This document shows, piece after piece, positions 25,318-34,638 of a stretch of 64,000 bases of DNA (positions are counted from its first letter, which is position 1; each line of letters begins with the position of its first letter). The position numbers and the translations under genes were made by a program. A model generated the notes under the pieces. It saw nothing but the letters and a program-made list of their open reading frames with translations, was not told the origin of the DNA and ran no database searches. This DNA is from JBGASG01 sp046328035 (lineage in GTDB: Bacteria > Cyanobacteriota > Vampirovibrionia > Obscuribacterales > Obscuribacteraceae), in NCBI GenBank assembly GCA_046328035.1, contig JAXLXI010000011.1, positions 1-64,000 on the forward strand. The letters run 5' to 3'.

Positions 25318-25542
25318 TTAGCGGAAGCAGATCCCGCTTTCAGAACACGTACTTGGTATTGCGTAGGTGCTCCTTTTGATTAGGTGTGCGATTCCGCTCC
25401 TGGTGACCATGATGCGCTGTTCAATTCGAACCACTGGCAATTTGCGCTGTTTGATCAATCTGCGAATTGTGTGTTCCGACATGTCGAGCAGCTTGGCTGC
25501 ATCACGGACAGTGAAGAGCTGAAGGTTGTTCGCATCTGTCAT
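25318..25542 (-). CDS. Excisionase/MerR-type helix-turn-helix protein
   Basis: 74 residues. LFTVRDAAKLLDMSEHTIRR, then LIKQRKLPVVRIEQRIMVTR, is a typical excisionase-family helix-turn-helix and wing. The start at 25542 follows GGAGGACATC. Likely a small DNA-binding regulator or recombination directionality factor. It lies 29 bases downstream of the second helix-turn-helix gene on the same strand, so the two probably form one operon. Confidence 0.78.
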   Translation of the reverse strand: MTDANNLQLFTVRDAAKLLDMSEHTIRRLIKQRKLPVVRIEQRIMVTRSGIAHLIKRSTYAIPSTCSESGICFR

Positions 25543-25571
25543 GATGTCCTCCAGAAAAAGTGATTAGCGAG

Positions 25572-25820
25572 TTAGCCGCAGTTGACGGTGCGACTGTTGA
25601 TGAAGGCGTCGAGATCTGCTTTTCTATACTTTGCTAGCCGCCCGACCTTCACAAACTGGAGCGGGTAACGTTTCGTAGAAGCCCACACAGCCAAGGTTTC
25701 TGGCGTTACTCCCAGGTATGCTGCTGCCTCTCGACGCGTAAGAAGATCTGATTGAAATCTCGATACGATTGCAGGAATCTCGGTCGACTGAACGACCTCT
25801 AGGTTTCTTTCGTTTGACAT
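25572..25820 (-). CDS. Excisionase-type helix-turn-helix protein
   Basis: 82 residues with LLTRREAAAYLGVTPETLAV, then WASTKRY, then VKVGRLAKYRKADLDAFI, nearly the same domain as the protein at 19346-19585. The ATG at 25820 follows GGAGAACACA and is preferred to 25841. An inverted repeat (25862-25890) and a terminator with a tiny ORF (25956-26022) lie upstream, the same layout as at the 19346-19585 gene. Probably a paralogous element regulator or excision factor. Confidence 0.8.
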   Translation of the reverse strand: MSNERNLEVVQSTEIPAIVSRFQSDLLTRREAAAYLGVTPETLAVWASTKRYPLQFVKVGRLAKYRKADLDAFINSRTVNCG

Positions 25821-25861
25821 TGTGTTCTCCTTGTAGAGCACCAGAGGAGGTGCGCGGAAAA

Positions 25862-25890
25862 GCGATCAGGAGATGTCGAAACCTGATCGC
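25862..25890 (-). promoter_or_regulatory. Inverted repeat upstream of helix-turn-helix gene
   Basis: GCGATCAGG (25862-25870) and CCTGATCGC (25882-25890) are perfectly complementary with an 11-base spacer, 42 bases before the start at 25820. It could be an operator or an RNA hairpin in the leader. Confidence 0.45.
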
Positions 25891-25955
25891 ATAAATTTAA
25901 GAAGCAAAAGAAATTTGCAGGAATGCCCAGATATCTTGGTCAAATCTGGTCAAAC

Positions 25956-26069
25956 AAAAAGCCGAGGCGCCTGAATCTTCAGCTTGCCTCGGTTAGATTG
26001 GTGCATTGAGCACCATATTCATCGTACCGCCGCTTTTGAAAATCGGACCATAGGGAAAACCCTAAGTCC
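25956..26069 (-). promoter_or_regulatory. Structured leader or small RNA with terminator
   Basis: Reading the minus strand: a hairpin closed by GGAC/GTCC and TAGGG/CCCTA arms with a TTTT loop (26069-26045), a 9-residue ORF starting at 26022 (MNMVLNAPI), then a terminator stem CCGAGGC/GCCTCGG (25992-25962) followed by TTTTT. It precedes the helix-turn-helix gene at 25820. It could be an attenuated leader or an independent small RNA. The rest of 25821-26270 holds no gene. Confidence 0.4.
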
Positions 26070-26270
26070 GTGTAGGAGATTGCCAGAGTTTCGGATTATT
26101 TTTGCGCAGCATAGCTGTTGCATATAAAAGCGAGGCGGTATGGATGCGTTTCGTTATTCCGTTCTGCATTTTTTGTTTGAGCTGTCTCAATGGTTTAAAC
26201 GTATACTTAATCAGAGTACCTGTGCGTTGCCAAGCGGGGCTTCTTGTAGCAATTCGTTCGAGCTTCTATC

Positions 26271-27311
26271 ATGCCGAGATCGCAGAGTGCCACAACTAAA
26301 CCTCGGGAGCTGCCAAAAGTTGTCAGCTTGTTTTGTGGTGCTGGCGGACTAGATTGGGGATTCGAAAATGAAGGTTTCGAGATTCCTCTAGCAATTGATA
26401 TTTCAGAGGCTGCAATCCTTACACACGCGAGAAATTTTCCTGCGGGCGATGCAATCACAGCAGACTTGCTCAAGATAGGGCCTGCCGGTGTTCTAAGAGA
26501 AGTCCAGGACAGGATCCCGAAACGACAAAGAATTGGTGTGATAGGCGGACCTCCGTGCCAAGGTTTTTCAAGGGCGAACACTAGAGCACTGGCTGACGAT
26601 CCTCGAAACCGTTTGCCGTTGCTTTACCTGAAGATCATCAAACGCTTGCAAACGGAGTATGCCGTCGAGTTTGTGATTCTGGAAAATGTTCTGGGAATCC
26701 GCGATGCTAAACATCTACACACATACAAGTCGATAACGAAAGGGCTCAAGGCGTTGGGCTTTGAAGTCTATGAAAGAGAGCTTTGCGCGCTCGATTTCGG
26801 AGTTCCGCAGGCACGGCGGAGAGTAGTGTTAATAGCTCTTCGTCCCGATAACCATGGCGCCAAGATTGACATTCGAAAGCGGAGTGGTCCGGGAACGGTC
26901 CGAGAGGCAATCGGGAAATTAAAACCACCGGTGTACTTTCAACCAGGATTGACGCCCGATGCAATTCCCTTGCATCCGAATCATTGGACGATGAAACCGA
27001 AATCGAAGAGGTTTTGTAATCCGCAAGCACTGAGAGCGGACACGAGAAGCTTTAAGCGCTTATCCTGGAAATTGCCGAGCCCCACAATCGCGTTTGGTAA
27101 TCGGGAAATACACGTCCACCCCGACGGAACTCGTAGAATTAGCATCTATGAAGCCATGCTACTTCAAGGTTTTCCGAAGTCATTCGTGCTGGAAGGCAAT
27201 CTCTCGCAGCAAGTTGAGCAAATTTCAAACGCTGTGCCACCACCATTAGCGCGCAGCGTCGCGTCGGCCGTCCGGCGTGTTCTTGCCGGTGCAATGCACA
27301 GAAAGAGCTAA
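26271..27311 (+). CDS. C5-cytosine DNA methyltransferase (DruM-like)
   Basis: Transfers methyl from S-adenosylmethionine to C5 of cytosine in DNA. All main motifs are seen: SLFCGAGGLDWGFENEG (I), IGGPPCQGFSRAN with the catalytic Cys near residue 97 (IV), VEFVILENV (VI), FGVPQARRRVVLIAL (VIII), and a C-terminal ISIYEAMLLQGFP with QISNAVPPPLA (IX-X). The variable target region is short. It faces the minus-strand helicase operon tail to tail, with one base between the two stop codons. By context it may protect host DNA from the adjacent Druantia-like system, as DruM does in type II systems; alternatively it is part of an unrelated restriction module. Confidence 0.92.
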   Translation: MPRSQSATTKPRELPKVVSLFCGAGGLDWGFENEGFEIPLAIDISEAAILTHARNFPAGDAITADLLKIGPAGVLREVQDRIPKRQRIGVIGGPPCQGFSRANTRALADDPRNRLPLLYLKIIKRLQTEYAVEFVILENVLGIRDAKHLHTYKSITKGLKALGFEVYERELCALDFGVPQARRRVVLIALRPDNHGAKIDIRKRSGPGTVREAIGKLKPPVYFQPGLTPDAIPLHPNHWTMKPKSKRFCNPQALRADTRSFKRLSWKLPSPTIAFGNREIHVHPDGTRRISIYEAMLLQGFPKSFVLEGNLSQQVEQISNAVPPPLARSVASAVRRVLAGAMHRKS

Positions 27312-27312
27312 C

Positions 27313-28020
27313 TCACTTAGGGTCTTCCTGGGTCAGAGCCGATGGACAAGTAGCTGCTAGAACGCATGAGTAGCAATTGGGTTTTGAACGGCAAACGGAT
27401 CTCCCATGCTGTACCAAAAGAATGTGCAGGTGTTTACGTAGATCAGGCGGAACAATTTCTTGTGCAGCGTTTGCTACTGTCTCCAGGCGCTTTCCGTTCC
27501 AAGTTATTAACTGCAATCTGTCCATTACGCGAGCACAATGTGTGTCTACTGGGAAGACGTCATGACCCAGTGCATACATCAGAACGCATCTTGCAGTTTT
27601 AATGCCAACTCCAGGGAGAGACAACAAATAGCGTTCTGCCTCAGTCGAGTGCATACGCCTAAGTGGTGCCAAAGTCACACGACCAAAATCCGCTCTGAGC
27701 TTTTTCGCGATGGAATGGATGTGCACGGCCTTCTGTTTTGCTAGGCCTGACTCTTGAATCACGCGTTCAATCTTAGAGACCTTGGTGTTAACCACGTCAT
27801 CCCATTTGGGAAATGCTTTCTTGAAGGCGGTATAGGAACGGATGTACAGATCTTCGTTGGTTTGCAGTGAAAGGAGAATGAATAGCAATTCGTCCAGCGG
27901 GTTATTCTTGTTTCCTAGGTTTGTGGCCGGATACTTGTTTTGCAATAACGAGGCAATTTCGCCAATTCGATCTCGACGAGCATTCGCGCCATAAACGACT
28001 GAAGTCATACTCTGAACCAT
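27313..28020 (-). CDS. Endonuclease III-like DNA glycosylase/AP lyase (HhH-GPD)
   Basis: Base-excision enzyme of the helix-hairpin-helix GPD superfamily. The hairpin reads LLSLPGVGIKTARCVLMYAL, with the catalytic Lys of the endonuclease III type, and HDVFPVDTHCARV holds the catalytic Asp. A 4Fe-4S cluster motif ends the protein (CRSKPNCYSC then VLAATC, spacing C-x5-C-x2-C-x5-C). The ATG at 28020 has GAGG seven bases upstream; the frame extends to 28065 inside the previous gene. It is the last gene of the helicase operon and adjoins the cytosine methylase. Related enzymes next to C5-methylases repair T:G mismatches from deaminated methylcytosine, but the retained Lys points to an endonuclease III-type chemistry. 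Confidence 0.88.
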   Translation of the reverse strand: MVQSMTSVVYGANARRDRIGEIASLLQNKYPATNLGNKNNPLDELLFILLSLQTNEDLYIRSYTAFKKAFPKWDDVVNTKVSKIERVIQESGLAKQKAVHIHSIAKKLRADFGRVTLAPLRRMHSTEAERYLLSLPGVGIKTARCVLMYALGHDVFPVDTHCARVMDRLQLITWNGKRLETVANAAQEIVPPDLRKHLHILLVQHGRSVCRSKPNCYSCVLAATCPSALTQEDPK

Positions 28021-28028
28021 CTCAATCC

Positions 28029-29108
28029 TCACGTCGCTATTTGTGGTATTTGGTCGATGCGCCAAATCACGGTTTGGACGGAGCCGGTTAATGAGTTGCC
28101 GGCCGACAGTCTCTTCAATCCCGAAATACGAACCTCACAATCTTCGATTAGCGGTTCGGCCGATTTCATTTGGGCGCCGCCTATGCGTACGGTATAGGTT
28201 GCGGGTGGCATTGTTCCACTAGTAGCGTGGACACTTAGACTGAAATCGCTTGTACTGCGTATTGCAAACGGCGGGCGAATCAATGTTCCTTGAATTGTTT
28301 GCGTGGACACATTGTCAGACCAACTGGCATCAACTGCATTCCAATACGATGGACAGATAATTTGAAAAGGGCAGTATGCACAAGTCTCTTCGGAGGGAGA
28401 TGCTACTACCGAACCGGCAGCAACTGCGGCATTGTAGTCATCAAGCAGAGCAACGGCCTTGTGAGCTTCGGTCACGCATTCGGCGTGGTCAATCTGGACG
28501 GATACTGGAGACCCTGAGACAGGTACCAATGCTGCGGTCTTAACCCAGTACTCCTTCGTTTCGAAAATGATAGCTGCGTATATTCTTAGCTGCCGTATGT
28601 ACGTCTCTTTTGCTTGCCCTTCATTATCCGAATCGGTGATAATTCCTGTTTTGTAATCGACTAGTTGTTCAGCATCGAAGAAATCAGGACGGCCCTTCAA
28701 CTTATTATCAAAACAGAGTAACTCTTCTTCGCGATGCACGTTCTTTGCCCGATCTTTTTCACCAGCAGCATCAATCCTGCTAACAAATTTGCGGAGACCC
28801 GCCAGGAGTAGGTAATATCCGGGCCAACGCTCTGGTTGATCGAATCGTTGATTTAGCGGATGGCTGCGAGCTCGCACCAACGCTTGAGTGACTTTCTCCG
28901 ACCATAACTTGTCGACGTCGATTGGCGTTGATGAGCGTGCGGCTTCGTAGAGAATGTCGTGAATAATCGAACCCATCCAGCTTTTAGGATGGGACAAAAC
29001 GAAATCGTCGACTTCTCGAAGCCTGGTCAATCCAGCCTTCAGTTGGCAGGTACGAAGCAGTTCGTTTGTTGATGGACTCGTAGTATTTATGCGTGGAATG
29101 TTAAGCAT
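28029..29108 (-). CDS. Cas4/RecB-like PD-(D/E)XK nuclease with Fe-S cysteines
   Basis: 359 residues. The nuclease core is LKGRPDFFDAEQLVDYKTG (D ... D-x-K), near residues 140-160. A Cys at residue 21 (LLRTCQLKAG) and a C-terminal trio CAYCPFQIIC match the iron-sulphur clamp of Cas4/AddB-type nucleases. The last 100 residues look like an added OB- or beta-domain (FSLSVHATSGTMPP). The ATG at 29108 lies one base after the helicase stop; a TTG at 29135 is an alternative. Likely a DNA end-processing exonuclease that works with the large helicase. Confidence 0.8.
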   Translation of the reverse strand: MLNIPRINTTSPSTNELLRTCQLKAGLTRLREVDDFVLSHPKSWMGSIIHDILYEAARSSTPIDVDKLWSEKVTQALVRARSHPLNQRFDQPERWPGYYLLLAGLRKFVSRIDAAGEKDRAKNVHREEELLCFDNKLKGRPDFFDAEQLVDYKTGIITDSDNEGQAKETYIRQLRIYAAIIFETKEYWVKTAALVPVSGSPVSVQIDHAECVTEAHKAVALLDDYNAAVAAGSVVASPSEETCAYCPFQIICPSYWNAVDASWSDNVSTQTIQGTLIRPPFAIRSTSDFSLSVHATSGTMPPATYTVRIGGAQMKSAEPLIEDCEVRISGLKRLSAGNSLTGSVQTVIWRIDQIPQIAT

Positions 29109-29109
29109 T

Positions 29110-32100
29110 TCAGAATGGCCTGCGGAGAACTTCAAAGAGTGATTTGCAGGTTACTGCGAGACCTTGATCTCTAGCATCGACAAATGCTTGTGCCAAATCT
29201 GGTCCAATGTAATCAGGATGTGTTTGCCACAACGGATGCACAATCAGCTCCGCACGGTTTGCTCGCACTCCAGCTGGAATACCAGCGAATTCGGCATACG
29301 TCCAGCCATGCAGCGCGGCGATATAACTCTGAACGACTGGAGTGGCGATATTCCAATAATCGACATTGAAGTCGATCGGTGCGCTGCTGTCTAATGCCAA
29401 TCTCACAAGATCCAACGCTAGACGCCAATCTAGAATATTGTGATAAGCCATGTTGCTGAAATCCCGCAAGCAGTCATAACAAGATGTCTTGCAGTCGTTG
29501 GAATGGAGCTTGTCCTTGAGCGGTCGAATAAATTTGCCATGGCTTTCGTCTAGAATGAATCGAAGCAAATCCTCCATATATGCCGGTGAGCCTAGAACGG
29601 TGCAGTACCCAGCGCCATTTTCCAGACTGTCTGAGAGAAATATTTCCCCCCGAATCTCGCCATTGTCTACGCGCATACCTCGCAAGCCGACTTTCAACTC
29701 GCGCTCGTCTATATCAAGCAGATCTGCGGCGGCTCGCCGAAGCATGAATCCTAGCGAATAAAGGGCAGCCTTTCCTTCTAGGTGCACAGGCGATAAGTTC
29801 AATCCAACCGGCACATAATCCAAGGCCAACAGCAACAAGTCCGTTGCTTTTATTGAAGCGAGAGCGCGTCGGTCTGGCTGCGCTGTATCAAATCGAGCAT
29901 TTTGAACTCCCAGCTGTCTCAAAGCCGTTCTTGTAGCCCAAGTTTCACTATTCGGATAATTCAATCTTTCAAAGTTGAAGTAGTTGCCGTCGTTATCGTT
30001 GATGACGCATACTGTTTCTTTGCCGGACCATACTCCAAAATTTACTTGTTTGGAGAGTGGATACACATTCAAGCCTGTTTTGCTCCGCGAGGCTCGCGGT
30101 GCCCACTCAAACACACCATCAAAATCTCTGCTACCTAGAGGACCGAACCAAGTGCAAAAGCCTTTTGGCTCTGACAAAGGAACGATCTCGTAAGGAAATG
30201 GACTTTGTGAGTCGGAGTCACATACGGCGCATCGATCTGCCGGATTGTCTGACAGATCAACAGAACTACAGGACTTACAAATTCCAACGTCGATAGGAGG
30301 TCCTAGAGGATCTTGCCATTGCACGACTTGGTTTCCTACGGGCCTGAAATCTACGACAGCAACGGATGTGTGTACCAACCCATCTTTGACGGTTTCCGAG
30401 CAGGGTGCAAACTGGCTAATAGCTATGTCTAAGTCACGGTCCACAACGTCGTCTGGTGGCCAAGTTTGTGCTGATGTCGGGCGCCGATGAAACAGGTAGC
30501 GAACCCTGGTGGGCAACCCGAACATTGGAAGAATGCCTCGATTGGCCAATCTATCGCTGAGTGATGTTTGATTGAGTCTAAGATCCAAGGAGACATTCGT
30601 GATGTCGTTAATGAGCTGGTTCTGAACGTACTGAAGAAGTGTGGTGCGTTTCTGTATCAACTCTGGAGCGGTTTGGCGCAGCAGAATATCGACTATTGCC
30701 CCAATTTGTTGGGGGTTCGAGGCAATCCAATTGGAAATCAGATCGGAGACAGTCGCGTTTTGTGGAGCACCAGCCACGGTGGCGGGTGCGAGAGCGTTCC
30801 AGTCGGTCGCATCTCCGAACTCGCCGTGCACGTTATCTCCGCCTTCGCCCTGGAAAAGGTTCCAGTGATCAAATGCCCTCCGGAGGATCTCCTTGCACAG
30901 CATGCGTTTCAAGATCTCTTCTCGGCGCACGTCTACATAAGGCTGCGGCGGCTTTTCGCATGTAATTCGCTCCGGCCTTTGAAAGTAGTGGTCATCGTGG
31001 CTACGACCGCGGCATAAAGTTAGTGCAACCGAGAGGCTAGACTTACGCCTTCCAGCTCGACCAACACGCTGCTGGTAATTAAATCGCATCGGTGGCATGT
31101 TCGCCATCATGACGGCTAGCAGTGATCCAATGTCGACACCCGCCTCCATTGTTGTAGTTACACTTAGCAAGTCGATGCTGTCGAGCAGCTCAATCTCGAT
31201 CGGTGAGGGCAGACAGATATTTTGAAATAGACGCTGCCGACGCCGAGCATCGGAGCTGTTCGTCTGTCCTGTCAGTTCCTCGCAGTTTAGTCGGAACGGC
31301 GTTCCTGATTCCCTTGCAAGGAAGGCATAATAATCAGCATTCTGTCCTTGCAGTTGTGTGCGAGCAATCTGCCGAAGATTACCTTGGCAGTCGGTACAGC
31401 TTCCTCCTGACTGATGCAGATGCTTGCGTCGACATCTAACGCATTCGAAAACGACCTCTCCGCTAGTCGCCATGAACAGTGTTCGGCTCTGCAATACATA
31501 TTGGTTTACTGCGCCACAGCGAGTAAGGTACTCGAACACTGCCTGGACGAATGGAGCTTGGGGGCGGTTGTGCCGTGTCGCCACGTCATAAAGGTATCTT
31601 GTGATGTAGGGCGGCGCATTAGGTCTGCTTGACGCAAATCGAGTATCAATCCGTCTCCGTTCGCCCAGGAGTCGAATAGCACCATCTGCGCCCTGTTGAA
31701 GAACTGGATCTGCGCAAGGATGTGAAACTCTGTCTACGGTTGCATAAGCAATGGCAAGAGACTCTAATGATCTTCTTCCCGAGGCAAAAATAATGGACAT
31801 TAGTTCGTCAGCCGCAACCCGATCTATCTGATCGCGGTGTCGGCGTTGCGCGTTATCTAAGTCGGCATCGGGTTTTGAGACTCCCCCTGCCTGCGTCCAA
31901 TTGTATAGATTCTTCCAAGGGCCTTGTTTATTGTCAGGATCTGTCCATGTCACCGCTTGTCCAAATCCCGCAGGGTTGATTCCCAAAGCAAGCAGTCGGC
32001 TAGAAACTGTGTTACCGAGCCGAACGACGGCTACCGTTCCCGAACTCGCGCGCTGCAAGATCTGAGCTGCATGATTTGCATATGGAAGGCCGGTTGGCCC

Positions 32101-34638
32101 AATGGTGCTGGCAAGTGCTGGAGTAATTGCCGACATCAGAATCATTGCATCTTGGGGATTACTGGTGGCAAATTCGTCAGCGGCTCGCGTCTCTTCTGCT
32201 GTGAGTGCCTGTCCTTGTAACCTTCTATTAAAAGCAAGTGGTCCATTTGCCTGACTCGTTAATGCCTCACAAAGCGCTTGTCGGAGGACATCTCTGTAGT
32301 GAGCAAACCGCATGCCAGCCGACAACTTCGCAGCATCTTGCCGGCTATCTGAAAAAACCACTACCTTCTTTTCGTTGCCGGAACCTTCAGGAGCTATCCC
32401 TCTGAGAAGTGTGTCGGCCAGCAGCTGAGCGATTTTCTGGAAACCTGTTCGTAAGGTACGAATTGGAGAGCCGATGTCGCGGCTGGACCAATCTGCGTCG
32501 CACCGAGGACACTTCGGTGGATAAGCAGTATTTGCCTCATCCGAAAGGTCTGGCGGTTGCGCATCATGCATTTGCCTTATGTAGTAAATATAACCGTCAG
32601 TTCCTCCAAGTCCTATACGTGCTTCTCTGTCGGTAAATGTCGCTTCTCTCCATTCCCTATTCACGCCGTTCAAGGACCAGTTGATTTGCTGTGGTGGCAA
32701 TGTGTTAGATGGCCAAAATACGGCGTAAGAGAGATAATCTCGATCAAGAGAGGACAACTCGGGAGCCGATTCTAAGTCGGGATGATCGGGACTCAGTATC
32801 CATTCATTGGGATTTTCCGATAGCCTTCTGTAGCCGCCCAAGAACGTTTCGCCGCAGGGCTCACAGTACAGGAGTTCTAGAACACGTGAGCCACATGTAC
32901 ACAACGGAGTTGGTGAAAAATGCAGAGCTCCTATTCTGCTCCGATCTGCGCGATTTTGAACGGCATTGCAATTTGGATTGGTACATGCCCAAAGCCCTTG
33001 CAGATTTCTGAAGAACATGTGAACACGGATTGGGCAAAGGGATCCGAGTTTTTCGTCGTGAGCGTTTCCCAGGCATACCAGCAAGGACTCAGCAAGCTTT
33101 TCTCTATCTGCTTCGAGCTTGTCCGAAAATAGCTTAGCTCCAAGATCGGCAATTGTGAGTGGTGCAACATTTGTTCCCATCCCATCGGTAGAACATGCGC
33201 TGCGCACAGCGTGATGCGCACCAATCTCTCTCAATACATCGTAGAGAATCTTCTCGCTCGGACTGTCGGGGGGCGTTGCCAAATTGACTGATGAGCTGAA
33301 GCTACGAACTGCTGCATCGAATTGATTTGATCCATCGAGTGTTGCCTGCGCTACGGCACTCAATTGGGCTGCACTTTTCGATAAGGTTTGAACAAATGTA
33401 TTGTCGACAGGGACTTTCGTGCCGGAAAGGACGGTGAACTGTGTTGCTGACCTACCAAAAAAGCCTTGTAGATACTCCTGCCCTTTAGAGTCGTTTTCCA
33501 AAGATGCACTTGAGGCAATGATTCGAAGTTGTTTGGAGTCAGGAGACAAATTAAGCCGAGACAATAGCAAACGAAGTAAGTATGCGACTTCTGTACCTGG
33601 AGTACCTCTATACGAATGCAACTCGTCGACAACCAAGTAAAAGATGTTTTGGTCGGATTGCGAGAGCCAATCGGCGGTCTGGCGGAATATACTCTTTTCA
33701 AAGTCGCGCATCAACATGATGTTGAGCATGGAATAGTTCGTCACTAGGATGTCTGGAGGGTACTCCTGCATATCCCAGCGGGACCACATCTCAGCACCAT
33801 CTAATCGTTGGAAAAATCTCTCAGCATCGGTATTTGCAACGAGACGAGCATCCCTTTCGATATTTCGTAACTCGTCGCGCAGCTTTGTACGGGTAGAGTC
33901 TTTTTGCTGTCCAGAGACCGGAGTTCTCCCTGTATAGCGGCCGAAGTAGAAAGAATTGCCTTGATTCTGTGTGTCGTACCAGTTCCTTGCATTCGCGCTG
34001 TCGAGAGCGTCTCTGAGTCGTGCCAACTGGTCTTCGACTAGGGCGTTCAAAGGATAAAGAATAAGTGCGCGAACCGCAGCGTCGCGGTTTTCATGCTCTC
34101 GTTGACGGACTCGCCTCGCAAAGCTACGGCGGTTTCTATTTCGGCCGGTCATTCGTACGTGATCGTCACTCCACCAGTTCCACTGTGGGCTTATGGCTCC
34201 TGGAGCGGGCCAACGGCATGACTCTTGAACGAGAGAAGTGATAATCGGTAAGAAAAATGCTTCTGTTTTCCCAGAGCCAGTACCAGTGGTGACAATGACG
34301 TCTTTGCGATTTATGAGAGACTGAATGAATGACTCTTTCTGATGCTGATAGAGCGGGAGATCCTTAGGAAACAAGCCTGCGGACACGAAGTCCTCAAGGC
34401 GTTGTATCTCCGGCTTGGACCAACCGGATAACTCCTTCCTCGCCATATCGCCAAAAGTTTCTACAGTCTGATAGGCTGGAACGGGCTCAATAACTGGTGT
34501 ACGGTAGAGCCGCTGGTCCACATCCAGCAATTGTCGGCGTTCGACGGACAAATCATCGTATCTCAGCTCGAACGGACTATCGAGATATCGAAGATATATA
34601 TCCCGCAAGGAGTTGAATATGGTGCTTGGATATGTCAT
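29110..34638 (-). CDS. Large DEAD-box helicase with DUF1998 region (DruE-like)
   Basis: 1842-residue superfamily 2 helicase. Walker A TTGTGSGKTEAFF is at residues 117-129, the DEAH-like box VVDELHSYRG near 325, and helicase-C motifs TTTMEAGVDIGSL and FNYQQRVGRAGRR near 1185-1225. Zinc-binding Cys groups occur at CTNPNCNAV, CTCGSRVLELLYCEPCGE, CPRCDAD and CVRCRRKHL, and the DUF1998-type box CYDCLRDFSNMAYHN is near the C-terminus. Size and layout match DruE of Druantia. The ATG at 34638 overlaps the previous stop (ATGA). It is flanked by genes of unknown family upstream and nuclease/glycosylase downstream, all one operon. Confidence 0.88.
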   Translation of the reverse strand: MTYPSTIFNSLRDIYLRYLDSPFELRYDDLSVERRQLLDVDQRLYRTPVIEPVPAYQTVETFGDMARKELSGWSKPEIQRLEDFVSAGLFPKDLPLYQHQKESFIQSLINRKDVIVTTGTGSGKTEAFFLPIITSLVQESCRWPAPGAISPQWNWWSDDHVRMTGRNRNRRSFARRVRQREHENRDAAVRALILYPLNALVEDQLARLRDALDSANARNWYDTQNQGNSFYFGRYTGRTPVSGQQKDSTRTKLRDELRNIERDARLVANTDAERFFQRLDGAEMWSRWDMQEYPPDILVTNYSMLNIMLMRDFEKSIFRQTADWLSQSDQNIFYLVVDELHSYRGTPGTEVAYLLRLLLSRLNLSPDSKQLRIIASSASLENDSKGQEYLQGFFGRSATQFTVLSGTKVPVDNTFVQTLSKSAAQLSAVAQATLDGSNQFDAAVRSFSSSVNLATPPDSPSEKILYDVLREIGAHHAVRSACSTDGMGTNVAPLTIADLGAKLFSDKLEADREKLAESLLVCLGNAHDEKLGSLCPIRVHMFFRNLQGLWACTNPNCNAVQNRADRSRIGALHFSPTPLCTCGSRVLELLYCEPCGETFLGGYRRLSENPNEWILSPDHPDLESAPELSSLDRDYLSYAVFWPSNTLPPQQINWSLNGVNREWREATFTDREARIGLGGTDGYIYYIRQMHDAQPPDLSDEANTAYPPKCPRCDADWSSRDIGSPIRTLRTGFQKIAQLLADTLLRGIAPEGSGNEKKVVVFSDSRQDAAKLSAGMRFAHYRDVLRQALCEALTSQANGPLAFNRRLQGQALTAEETRAADEFATSNPQDAMILMSAITPALASTIGPTGLPYANHAAQILQRASSGTVAVVRLGNTVSSRLLALGINPAGFGQAVTWTDPDNKQGPWKNLYNWTQAGGVSKPDADLDNAQRRHRDQIDRVAADELMSIIFASGRRSLESLAIAYATVDRVSHPCADPVLQQGADGAIRLLGERRRIDTRFASSRPNAPPYITRYLYDVATRHNRPQAPFVQAVFEYLTRCGAVNQYVLQSRTLFMATSGEVVFECVRCRRKHLHQSGGSCTDCQGNLRQIARTQLQGQNADYYAFLARESGTPFRLNCEELTGQTNSSDARRRQRLFQNICLPSPIEIELLDSIDLLSVTTTMEAGVDIGSLLAVMMANMPPMRFNYQQRVGRAGRRKSSLSVALTLCRGRSHDDHYFQRPERITCEKPPQPYVDVRREEILKRMLCKEILRRAFDHWNLFQGEGGDNVHGEFGDATDWNALAPATVAGAPQNATVSDLISNWIASNPQQIGAIVDILLRQTAPELIQKRTTLLQYVQNQLINDITNVSLDLRLNQTSLSDRLANRGILPMFGLPTRVRYLFHRRPTSAQTWPPDDVVDRDLDIAISQFAPCSETVKDGLVHTSVAVVDFRPVGNQVVQWQDPLGPPIDVGICKSCSSVDLSDNPADRCAVCDSDSQSPFPYEIVPLSEPKGFCTWFGPLGSRDFDGVFEWAPRASRSKTGLNVYPLSKQVNFGVWSGKETVCVINDNDGNYFNFERLNYPNSETWATRTALRQLGVQNARFDTAQPDRRALASIKATDLLLLALDYVPVGLNLSPVHLEGKAALYSLGFMLRRAAADLLDIDERELKVGLRGMRVDNGEIRGEIFLSDSLENGAGYCTVLGSPAYMEDLLRFILDESHGKFIRPLKDKLHSNDCKTSCYDCLRDFSNMAYHNILDWRLALDLVRLALDSSAPIDFNVDYWNIATPVVQSYIAALHGWTYAEFAGIPAGVRANRAELIVHPLWQTHPDYIGPDLAQAFVDARDQGLAVTCKSLFEVLRRPF

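Noticed and set aside
29110..34638. DISARM assignment for the helicase locus
   Set aside because: DISARM has separate DrmA and DrmB (DUF1998) proteins and a phospholipase D-type DrmC; here helicase and DUF1998 are in one 1842-residue protein and no DrmC is seen.
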